This document shows, piece after piece, positions 23,435 to 34,279 of a stretch of 64,000 bases of DNA. The DNA is from JALYLC01 sp035696365 (lineage in GTDB: Bacteria; Actinomycetota; Thermoleophilia; Gaiellales; JALYLC01): NCBI GenBank assembly GCA_035696365.1, contig DASRQS010000050.1:129142-193141 (forward strand), in the 5' to 3' direction. Numbering within the stretch: the first letter of the stretch is position 1; every line of letters begins with the position of its first letter. The notes under the pieces are model-generated. The model was not told the DNA's origin. It ran no database searches and saw only the letters and a program-made list of their open reading frames with translations. A program made the translations under genes and the position numbers.

Positions 23435-24709
23435 ATGGCGACGATCGTTTTTTTCCCCGAGGGCGCGCACGGGCCGACAAACAACTGCGCGGGCATCGGC
23501 GCCGTGCTGCGCGAGCGCGGCCATCGCGTCGCGTTCATCCTCGAGGAGTCGTTCGCGGGCACGCTCGAGGCGCGCGGCTTCGAGGAGCGGCTGATGCGAC
23601 TCGGCCCGCCACCGGAGCAGGAGGAGGTGCCCGGGCAGTTCTGGATCGACTTCATCCGCGACACGGCTCCGGTCTTCCGCAAGCCGACGATCGAGCAGCT
23701 CGGCGAGTTCGTCGCGCCCACCTTCGAGGCGCTCTGCGACGGGGCGCGCTACGTCCACGGCCGGTTGCTGGAGATCATCGACGAGCTCGCGCCCGACGTG
23801 ATCGTCGAGGACAACGTCGTCTCGTTCCCGGCGCTCGCGTCCAGCGGACGCCGCTGGGTGCGGATCGTCTCCTGCAACCCGCTCGAGGTGCCTGATCCGG
23901 CGCTCGCGCCGGTGTTCTCGGGCTATCCGGAGGCCGATCGCTCGGACTGGGCGGCCTTCCGAGAGGAGTTCCGGCGCACGCACGCCGAGCTGCACGCGTC
24001 GTTCGACGAGTTCCGCCGCGAGGCCGGGGCACCGCCGCTCCCGGGCCTGGAATTCATGGACACCTCGCCCGACCTCAACCTGTACGGCTACCCCGACGAG
24101 GTCGACTACGCCCGCTCGCAGCCGCTGGGCGCGACCTGGCACAACGTGCAGACCAGCGTGCGCACGAGCGAGGCCTGGGAGCTCCCGGAGCGCCTGCGTG
24201 AGGGGCCAGGCGCGCTGCTCTACCTCTCACTCGGGTCACTCGGGTCCGCGGATGTGGGGCTGATGCAGCGCCTAGTCGACATCCTCGGCGCGACCGGGCA
24301 TCGCGTGATCGTCTCCAAGGGGCCGCTGACCGAGCAGATCCGCCTGCACGACAACATGTGCGGCGAAGGCTATCTGCCGCAACCCGCGATCCTGCCGCAG
24401 GTCGACCTCGTGATCACGCACGGCGGCAACAACACGACCTGCGAGGCGCTCCACTACGGCAAGCCGATGGTCGTGCTGCCGATCTTCTGGGATCAGTACG
24501 ACAACGCCCAGCGCATCCACGAGACCGGATTCGGCGTGCGGCTCTCGACGTACGGTTGCGAGGGCGAAGAGCTGACCGGCGCCGTCGACCGGCTGCTCGC
24601 GGATGCAGCCTTGCACGCGCGGCTCGCCGCGATGGCGGACCGGCTGCAGAGCAGGTCGGGCACGGTGGTGGCGGCCGATCGGATCGAGCGGCTGGCCACC
24701 GAGCCCTGA
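23435..24709 (+). CDS. GT1-family glycosyltransferase (UGT/MGT type)
   Basis: A 424-residue GT-B enzyme that transfers a sugar from a nucleotide donor to a small acceptor. The N-terminal domain begins ATIVFFPEGAHGPTNN. The C-terminal donor-binding motif is LPQVDLVITHGGNNTTCEAL, with PIFWDQYDNAQRIHETG, which corresponds to the family pattern for UDP-sugar binding. The related macrolide and antibiotic glycosyltransferases act on natural products; the acceptor here is unknown. It converges on the methyltransferase/MTHFR gene with a 9-base gap. Confidence 0.88.
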   Translation: MATIVFFPEGAHGPTNNCAGIGAVLRERGHRVAFILEESFAGTLEARGFEERLMRLGPPPEQEEVPGQFWIDFIRDTAPVFRKPTIEQLGEFVAPTFEALCDGARYVHGRLLEIIDELAPDVIVEDNVVSFPALASSGRRWVRIVSCNPLEVPDPALAPVFSGYPEADRSDWAAFREEFRRTHAELHASFDEFRREAGAPPLPGLEFMDTSPDLNLYGYPDEVDYARSQPLGATWHNVQTSVRTSEAWELPERLREGPGALLYLSLGSLGSADVGLMQRLVDILGATGHRVIVSKGPLTEQIRLHDNMCGEGYLPQPAILPQVDLVITHGGNNTTCEALHYGKPMVVLPIFWDQYDNAQRIHETGFGVRLSTYGCEGEELTGAVDRLLADAALHARLAAMADRLQSRSGTVVAADRIERLATEP

Positions 24710-24718
24710 CGAGCGGAC

Positions 24719-26530
24719 TCAGGCCTCGAAGAGCTCGAGTGCGGCCTCGGGCTGCTTGAAGGGCGGGATCACGTAGATCCCGGCCGTCCGCGGGCGGACC
24801 GCGTCGACGAGCTCGCGCGCCAGTGAGAGGCCGATGGCCGGCGCATCGGAGCCGGCCTCGCGGAGGGCCTCGAGCACTCGCTCCGGCACGCTGATCCCCG
24901 GCACCTCGTTATGGAGCCGGAGCGCCATGGCGTAGCTGCGCAGGGGCCACACGCCGACGAGCACCGGGATCGGCACGGAGCCGGAATAGTGGTCGAGGAG
25001 CGGCTGCAGCTGGCTCGCGTCGAACAGCGCCTGTGTCATCGCGAAGCGTGCGCCGGCGGCGATCTTGCGCTCGAAGCGGTCGAGCTCGAGGGCGAGGTCG
25101 TCGGCAGTCGGGTTGACCGCCACCCCGGTGAAGAAGGAGGTTGGCTGGTCGATCGCCTTGCCGACGTAGTCCTCACCCTGGTTGAGGCGGGAGATGAGGT
25201 GCACGAGGCCGATCGAGTCGATCTCGTAGACCCCGCGCGAGCCGGGGTAGTCGCCGACGTGCGGGGGGTCGCCGGTGACGGCGAGGACGTTGCGGACACC
25301 GTCGGCGTGGGCGCCGAGCAGCACGCCCTCCAGGCCCATCACCGACGTGTCTCGCGGCGTCACGTGGGGGATCGTCTCGATCCCGGTCTCCCGCTGGATG
25401 GCCACCGACGCCATGAGCGCGTTCATCCGCGCGCGAGCCATGGGGTTGTCGTTGACGTCGACGAAGCCGACGTGGCCCGACGCGCGCAGCGCGCGGGCGA
25501 CGTCGATCATCGCCGTGCTCGTGCCGCCCTTCGGCGGGTCGAGCTCGACGCTCACGACCCACTCGCCCTCGCGCAGCGCGCGGGCGAGGCCCGTCTCCCC
25601 GTGGGTCGCGGCGACGGCGGCGGGAAGGGAGGACTCGCCGGCCTCGAAGGCCACGCGCGGGCGTCGCCCCTCATCCAGCGCGGATCGAATCGTCTCGATC
25701 TGGGCGGGAGTGGTGCCGCAGCAGCCGCCGATCAGACGGGCGCCCAGGGCGCTCGCCTGCGCGGCGAACTCGGCGAAGTAGTCGGGGGAGGAGTGCGGGT
25801 AGACGACGCGGCCGCCGATGATGCTCGCGAGGCCGACGTTGGGCAGCGTGGCGAGCGGCAGGCCCGAGTCACGCATCGCGGCGAGCGCGGTCAGCGCTGC
25901 GTGGGGACCGGCGCCGTGGTTGTTCCCGATGGCGGCCACGTCGAGCTGCTCCAGCCGGGCCGCTGCGGCGGCGGCGCCGATGCCGCCGGACGTCTCGGCG
26001 TCCTCGTCGAAGGTGAGCAGCGCCACGATGGGCAGCGAGGAGACGCTCCGCACGGCGCCGACGGCCGCGACGAGCTCGTCCAGATCGAAGAACGTCTCGA
26101 GCATGAAGAGGTCGACGCCGCGCCCCTCGAGGACGAGCGCCTGCTCCGCGTAGAGCGATCCGTGCTCGGTCGCGTCGAACATCTCGAGCTCGCCCAGCGG
26201 GCCGATCGCGCCCGCGATGAACACGTCGCGACCGGAAACCTCGCGTGCCTCACGGGCGATCCGCACGGCGGCGGAGTTGATCCGCTCGAAGTCGTCGTCG
26301 AGCCGGTAGGTGGCGAGGTTGCGGCGGTTTGCGCGGAAGGTGTTCGTCTCGATCAGCTCGGCGCCCGCGCGGATGTAGCTCGCGTGCACCGCGACCACGC
26401 TCTCGGGCGCGCGCAGGTTCGCCTCCTCCGGAATGCGAAGGCCGGGCACGGCCTCGGCCAGCAGAGCGCCGAGCCCGCCGTCGGCGACGATCGGCGGGCC
26501 GTTCCGCAGCCGCGCGGCGAAGTCAGCCAT
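24719..26530 (-). CDS. Bifunctional homocysteine S-methyltransferase/methylene-THF reductase (YitJ-like)
   Basis: A 603-residue fusion. Residues about 1-290 are a betaine-homocysteine-methyltransferase-type barrel with the zinc cysteines in LIGGCCGTTPAQI (near 270). Residues about 310-603 are a methylene-THF reductase (VSVELDPPKGG, VGFVDVNDNPMARARM, VLAVTGDPPHVGDYPG). The fusion is known from Bacillus YitJ. It follows metH by 18 bases on the same strand, so it is probably the second gene of a methionine operon. This gives the island two MTHFR domains and two homocysteine methylating enzymes. Confidence 0.92.
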   Translation of the reverse strand: MADFAARLRNGPPIVADGGLGALLAEAVPGLRIPEEANLRAPESVVAVHASYIRAGAELIETNTFRANRRNLATYRLDDDFERINSAAVRIAREAREVSGRDVFIAGAIGPLGELEMFDATEHGSLYAEQALVLEGRGVDLFMLETFFDLDELVAAVGAVRSVSSLPIVALLTFDEDAETSGGIGAAAAAARLEQLDVAAIGNNHGAGPHAALTALAAMRDSGLPLATLPNVGLASIIGGRVVYPHSSPDYFAEFAAQASALGARLIGGCCGTTPAQIETIRSALDEGRRPRVAFEAGESSLPAAVAATHGETGLARALREGEWVVSVELDPPKGGTSTAMIDVARALRASGHVGFVDVNDNPMARARMNALMASVAIQRETGIETIPHVTPRDTSVMGLEGVLLGAHADGVRNVLAVTGDPPHVGDYPGSRGVYEIDSIGLVHLISRLNQGEDYVGKAIDQPTSFFTGVAVNPTADDLALELDRFERKIAAGARFAMTQALFDASQLQPLLDHYSGSVPIPVLVGVWPLRSYAMALRLHNEVPGISVPERVLEALREAGSDAPAIGLSLARELVDAVRPRTAGIYVIPPFKQPEAALELFEA

Positions 26531-26548
26531 GCCGCCACCCCGGCGTGT

Positions 26549-30154
<3,606 letters not shown>

Positions 30155-30230
30155 CTTCACTCCCCTCCGGCAGCCTCTCCAACATGCCGCCACCGGATCG
30201 GGAGCCCGAAGGCTCACGAGGCTGTTTAGG
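30155..30230 (-). promoter_or_regulatory. Structured leader of metH
   Basis: On the minus strand CAGCCTC (30224-30218) pairs perfectly with GAGGCTG (30177-30171), and inside it GAGCC-TTCG-GGCTC (30215-30202) forms a UUCG-capped hairpin. The closing helix ends a few bases before the ribosome site GGAGGGGA. It does not match the SAM-I/IV or cobalamin riboswitch patterns I know. It could be a small regulatory element or simply a stable 5' UTR. Confidence 0.4.
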
Positions 30231-30302
30231 CGTTTATCCCCCTGGTCGCCAAGCTGCCACAAAACTGTCCAGGTGAGGCAACGCTATCAGGGAGGCGGCG
30301 TC

Positions 30303-30764
30303 TCAGTCTTCGGGGAGCCAGACCAAGCAGGGCGTATCGCGGCGCACCCGGCGCGACCACGCGCGGTAGCGCCAGCGGCCCGCGGCTGCACGGGAGGGAC
30401 CGAAGACGAGCAGCCCCACCCCGCGCTCGGAGCACAGCGCGGCGGCCGCCGCCAGTGGGCGGGGGCTGTGAAAGATGAGCTCGTCGACCTGCACGCCGAG
30501 CGAGCGCGCCTCGCCGGCTGCCGCCGCGAGCGAGCGGTCAGCGTCGGGCCGGCCGCGCATGCGCAGCACGGCCGCCGCCGAGTTCGGCCCCACGGGCACG
30601 GCGTCGCAGAGCACGAGCGCACAGCCCGCCCCGAGTACGGTCTCGAGTGCGAAGCGCTGTGCTCGCGCGTCCAGCGGCACGTCCAGCGTCAGCAGCATGA
30701 CCGGCCGTCCGGTGGTGGCGGCCGTGACTCGCGACTGCGGCGCACGGGCGCGCGGGGCGGTCAT
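30303..30764 (-). CDS. Universal-stress-protein-like protein
   Basis: A 153-residue protein with a weak UspA-like pattern: a first strand MLLTLDVPLD near residue 23, then RFALETVLGAG, and a C-terminal GVGLLVFGPSRAAAGRWRYR-like stretch that recalls the nucleotide-binding G-x2-G-x9-G(S/T) loop, though degenerate. The last strand is DTPCLVWLPED. The conserved Asp after the first strand is present. Its start is uncertain; codons before residue 23 may be leader. Function is unknown. Confidence 0.6.
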   Translation of the reverse strand: MTAPRARAPQSRVTAATTGRPVMLLTLDVPLDARAQRFALETVLGAGCALVLCDAVPVGPNSAAAVLRMRGRPDADRSLAAAAGEARSLGVQVDELIFHSPRPLAAAAALCSERGVGLLVFGPSRAAAGRWRYRAWSRRVRRDTPCLVWLPED

Positions 30765-30823
30765 CTACAGCGCCTCATACGGGAGCACGTAGGCCACGGG
30801 CCGACGATATCCAGATGATCCGG

Positions 30824-31543
30824 CTAGGGCAACTCGATGCGCGTGAGTCGCCGGCCGCACCACCAGGTCGCCAGTGCCGCCACGGCCGTGAGCACGGCGA
30901 CGGCCGCGAATCCGCCGATCGCGGGCACGTTGAAGTCGGTGGAGGAGGGCAGACCGCCCGCGACGATGGCCCGTGCGTATGCGCCGAGCGAGAGCCAGCG
31001 CGCGCTGGGTGCGAACGTCGCGATCGATCCTTCCCAGAAGAGCACGTAGATCAACCCGATCACGACCGGCCGCTTGACGCGCAGCGAGAGCGCGCCGAAC
31101 GCCGCGGCGTACGCGCAGGCCGCAACTGCGACGGCCGCGACCGCCCAGAGGGCCGACGTCACGCTGAAATCGGAGCCGGGCGAGAGCGCGATCACGATCG
31201 CGAGGCCCGGCACGCACAGTACGACCGTGGTCAGCGCGGCGGCGACGATGGCGGGAAGCGCGATCGCGAGCCGGGGCAGCGGGGTCGAGGCCAGGTACAG
31301 GATCGTGCCGTCGTCGCGCTCCTCGCCGATCGCGCTCGAGCCGATCACGAGCGCCAGGAACGGCAGGACGGTCGGCAGGAAGAGTTGCTCCATCAAGGAC
31401 GCGAACGCCGCGGCGTCGGCCGTGCCGTCCGCCGCCTGGACGACCGCGACGAGCGCCGCGAGCAGGGGCGCGAACGCCAGCAGCAGAGAGCGCTTCCGCA
31501 GGAGCAACCGCCGGAGCGCCAGGCGGAAGAGCGCGCCGTTCAC
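30824..31543 (-). CDS. ABC-2 type transporter permease
   Basis: A 239-residue membrane protein with about six hydrophobic segments (FLALVIGSSAIGEERDDGTI carries the EERxxGT motif of ABC-2 permeases). The GTG start at 31543 is one base after the stop of the ATPase gene. It forms the last member of a four-gene minus-strand set (ATPase, permease, ATPase, permease). The cargo is unknown. Confidence 0.82.
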   Translation of the reverse strand: MNGALFRLALRRLLLRKRSLLLAFAPLLAALVAVVQAADGTADAAAFASLMEQLFLPTVLPFLALVIGSSAIGEERDDGTILYLASTPLPRLAIALPAIVAAALTTVVLCVPGLAIVIALSPGSDFSVTSALWAVAAVAVAACAYAAAFGALSLRVKRPVVIGLIYVLFWEGSIATFAPSARWLSLGAYARAIVAGGLPSSTDFNVPAIGGFAAVAVLTAVAALATWWCGRRLTRIELP

Positions 31544-31544
31544 G

Positions 31545-32474
31545 TCAGCGTCCCCTTCCGCGCGCGTGATCGGTGAGGTAGGTGTAGACGCTCTCGAGGT
31601 CGTCGCCGAGCGGCTCGACGCGATCGACCGTGGCGCCGAGGTCGCGTGCGAGGGGCATCAGGCGTCGGCCGAGCGCGTCCATGTCGCCCGTCTCGACCAC
31701 CAGCATGCCGGTGTCGATGCGAACGCCGCTCGCGAGGCCCTCGCCGACGAGCTCGCGCGCCAGCGCTTGGGCGTCGCCCCCGGCGGCAATGCGCAGCGTG
31801 CGCGGACGGTCGCGAATGAGGTCGCGGATCGCGCCCGTCTCGCCCTCTGCGACGAGGCGCCCGTTGACGAGCACGACGACGCGAGGCGCCATGCGCTCCA
31901 CCTCGTGCAAGACGTGCGAGGACACGAGCACAGTCCGGCCCTCGGAGCCGAGTCTCCGGATGAGCTCGACGACGTGGCGGCGCTGAACGGGATCGAGGCC
32001 GTTGAGCGGCTCGTCGAGCAGCAGCAGCTCCGGGGAGTGGACGAGCGCCTGCGCCAGCTTGACGCGCTGGCGCATGCCCTTCGAGAACCCTCCGACCTGG
32101 CGTTCGGCGGCGTCCTCGAGGCCCACGCTCGCGAGCGCCTCGGTGGCGGCTCGCGCCGGATCGGGGACCTCGCGCAGGCCGGCCATCAGCTCGACCAGCT
32201 CACGCGCCGTGAGGAAGGGCCAGAGCCCGTCGCGGTCGTGCACGATGCCGATTCGCCGATAGACCTCGGGCTCGCGGCGCGGGTCGTGACCCAGCACGCG
32301 CACGGTGCCCATACTCGGATCGGCGAAGCCCGCGCAGAGCGCGAGCGCGGTGGACTTGCCGGCGCCGTTGTGGCCGAGCAGGCCGGTCACGCCGGGTGCG
32401 AGCTCGAACGAGACCTCCGCCAGCGCGACGGTGTCGCCGTACCACTTGGAGACGCCCTGGAAGACGAGCGTCAG
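31545..32474 (-). CDS. ABC transporter ATP-binding protein
   Basis: A 309-residue ATPase. Walker A is GLLGHNGAGKSTA, the signature is FSKGMRQRVKLAQAL and Walker B is LLLLDEPLNGLDP; an extra C-terminal domain of about 90 residues follows as in ABC-2 export ATPases. The start is odd: CTG at 32474 overlaps the permease stop (CTGA) and lies 7 bases after GGAGGG, while the only in-frame GTGs (32501, 32498) lack a ribosome site. I favour the CTG start. It pairs with the permeases on each side. Confidence 0.88.
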   Translation of the reverse strand: MTLVFQGVSKWYGDTVALAEVSFELAPGVTGLLGHNGAGKSTALALCAGFADPSMGTVRVLGHDPRREPEVYRRIGIVHDRDGLWPFLTARELVELMAGLREVPDPARAATEALASVGLEDAAERQVGGFSKGMRQRVKLAQALVHSPELLLLDEPLNGLDPVQRRHVVELIRRLGSEGRTVLVSSHVLHEVERMAPRVVVLVNGRLVAEGETGAIRDLIRDRPRTLRIAAGGDAQALARELVGEGLASGVRIDTGMLVVETGDMDALGRRLMPLARDLGATVDRVEPLGDDLESVYTYLTDHARGRGR

Positions 32475-33337
32475 GCGTCTGCCCTCCGGTAGCGCCACCA
32501 CAGGCAGGCCGCCGAGACACTCATTACCACCGCACACGCCGCCCACCACCACCAGCCGGCGAGCGCCTGCGCCTGATCCTGCTCGCCCGGGTAGAGCGAG
32601 CGCGCCGCGGCGATCGGCAGGCGGCCGAGCATGATCAGCTGCAGATGGCGATCGAGACCGGCGCCGTAGACGAGGGCGCCCCCGACGTAGGTCGGGATCA
32701 GCATCAGCGCCGCGTAGCCGCCGAGGGCGAACGCGCGCCGGCTCGTGAAGGACGCGACGGCCAGCCCGACGAGGCTGACGTACGACGCCAGCAACAGGCC
32801 CGAGGCGAGGATGCGCAGCGAGTCGTGCCAGTGGTCGCCGAGGTAGCCGACGGCCGAATCGGCGAAGAACGCGTTGCCGACGAACAGCAGGAGCACCGGC
32901 AGCAACGTCAGGCAGAGCAGGGGCACGAGCGCTGCGAAGAACTTGCCGGCGACGTAGGTGAGGCGCCCGACCGCCGTCGACAGGTAGAGGGAGAGCACGT
33001 TGTCGCGCCGGTCGGGACAGAGCAGCTCGGGGCACAGGATGGCCGCGAAGATCGTCACGTCCAGTCCGATCTCGGTCAGGTACTGGCGATACGGGATCAG
33101 CTCAGGGAAGCGGTTGGCGAAGCTCTGCCCGACGATCGCGCGGATGGCGAGCACGGCGAACGCGGGCAGGAAGGCGACCAGGGTCAGCGAGATCGGGAGA
33201 AACTTCGCGCGCCAGCTCTTGCGCGCCCCGAGCGCGCCGAACGCGCTCCAGCGCGCCAGCGAGATGAGCGCGAACCAGGGCGGTCGGCGCACTCCGTCGT
33301 AGCGCGCGTAGCGGGTGTCCTCGAGTCGCGCGCTCAT
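32471..33337 (-). CDS. ABC-2 type transporter permease
   Basis: A 288-residue membrane protein with about six segments and an N-terminal cytosolic stretch (MSARLEDTRYARYDG, resembling permeases that begin with a R-Y-x-x-Y-x-G motif). CPDRRDNVLSLYLSTAVGR precedes a membrane helix as in ABC-2 proteins. It overlaps the upstream ATPase stop by 4 bases and the downstream ATPase start. The cargo is unknown. Confidence 0.82.
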   Translation of the reverse strand: MSARLEDTRYARYDGVRRPPWFALISLARWSAFGALGARKSWRAKFLPISLTLVAFLPAFAVLAIRAIVGQSFANRFPELIPYRQYLTEIGLDVTIFAAILCPELLCPDRRDNVLSLYLSTAVGRLTYVAGKFFAALVPLLCLTLLPVLLLFVGNAFFADSAVGYLGDHWHDSLRILASGLLLASYVSLVGLAVASFTSRRAFALGGYAALMLIPTYVGGALVYGAGLDRHLQLIMLGRLPIAAARSLYPGEQDQAQALAGWWWWAACAVVMSVSAACLWWRYRRADA

Positions 33338-34260
33338 GCGATCGCCCCGATCACGGCGTCCTCGAGTGTGCGGTCCCCCGGCAGCAGGGCGCGCACGCTG
33401 ACCTCCGCCTCGGCGCAGGCGTCGCGGACTGCGTCGGGCAGCATGCCCGGGTCGCCGTGCACGGCCAGCCAGCCCTCCTCGCCGTCATCGACCCGCACGC
33501 CGCGAGCGATCAGGGCCGCACGCAGCGCGCCGAGGTCGCCGACGGCACTGAGTCGCGCACTGCCGGCCTCGCGTCCACGCAGATCGCTGATCCGGCCCTG
33601 GGCCGCGACCCGTCCGTCGCGCAGCACGACCACGGCGTCGCAGGTGCGCTCGACGTCCTCCAGCACGTGCGAGGAGAAGAGCACGCGGATGCCGAGGTCG
33701 CGCGAGAGCCGGCGCACGAGCTCCAGCATCTCCTCGCGCCCCTGCGGGTCGAGGCCGTTCGTCGGCTCGTCGAGCACCACCAACTCGGGCGAGTGCACGA
33801 GCGCCTGGGCGAGCTTGACGCGCTGGCGCATGCCGGTCGAGAACGTCCCGATCAGGCGCATACGCTCCTCTTCGAGGCCGACCTGGAAGAGCACCTCGCT
33901 CGTGCGCAGCACCGCCACGCGCCGCGGCAGCCCGCGCAGCTCGCCGAGGTGGACGACCAGGTCGCGCGCCGTCATCCAGCTGGGCAGGCACTCGTGCTCG
34001 GGCATGTAGCCGATGCGCCGGCGCAGCTCCAGGCCACGCGCGACCGCATCGATGCCGAGCAGCTGCGCCATGCCGGCATCGGGCTCGACCAGCCCGAGCA
34101 AGGCGCGCATCAGCGTGGACTTGCCGGCGCCGTTGGCGCCCAGCAGGCCGATCGCCTCGTCCGCGATCTCCAGGCTGACGTCGTCCAGCGCGACGATCTC
34201 GTCGTAGCGCTTGGTCAGCCCGGTGGTGGCGATCGTCGTTCGCTCGGCGGTCGCTGCCAC
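33334..34260 (-). CDS. ABC transporter ATP-binding protein
   Basis: A 308-residue ATPase with Walker A GLLGANGAGKSTL, signature FSTGMRQRVKLAQALVHSPE and Walker B LVVLDEPTNGLDP. It is a clear paralogue of the ATPase at 31545-32474; the two share a long identical run through the signature. The GTG start at 34260 has TAGGGT ending 7 bases upstream and no ribosome site, suggesting a leaderless mRNA at the head of this four-gene exporter operon. Confidence 0.9.
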   Translation of the reverse strand: MAATAERTTIATTGLTKRYDEIVALDDVSLEIADEAIGLLGANGAGKSTLMRALLGLVEPDAGMAQLLGIDAVARGLELRRRIGYMPEHECLPSWMTARDLVVHLGELRGLPRRVAVLRTSEVLFQVGLEEERMRLIGTFSTGMRQRVKLAQALVHSPELVVLDEPTNGLDPQGREEMLELVRRLSRDLGIRVLFSSHVLEDVERTCDAVVVLRDGRVAAQGRISDLRGREAGSARLSAVGDLGALRAALIARGVRVDDGEEGWLAVHGDPGMLPDAVRDACAEAEVSVRALLPGDRTLEDAVIGAIA

Positions 34261-34279
34261 GCCCTGAACCCTAGGTGCT

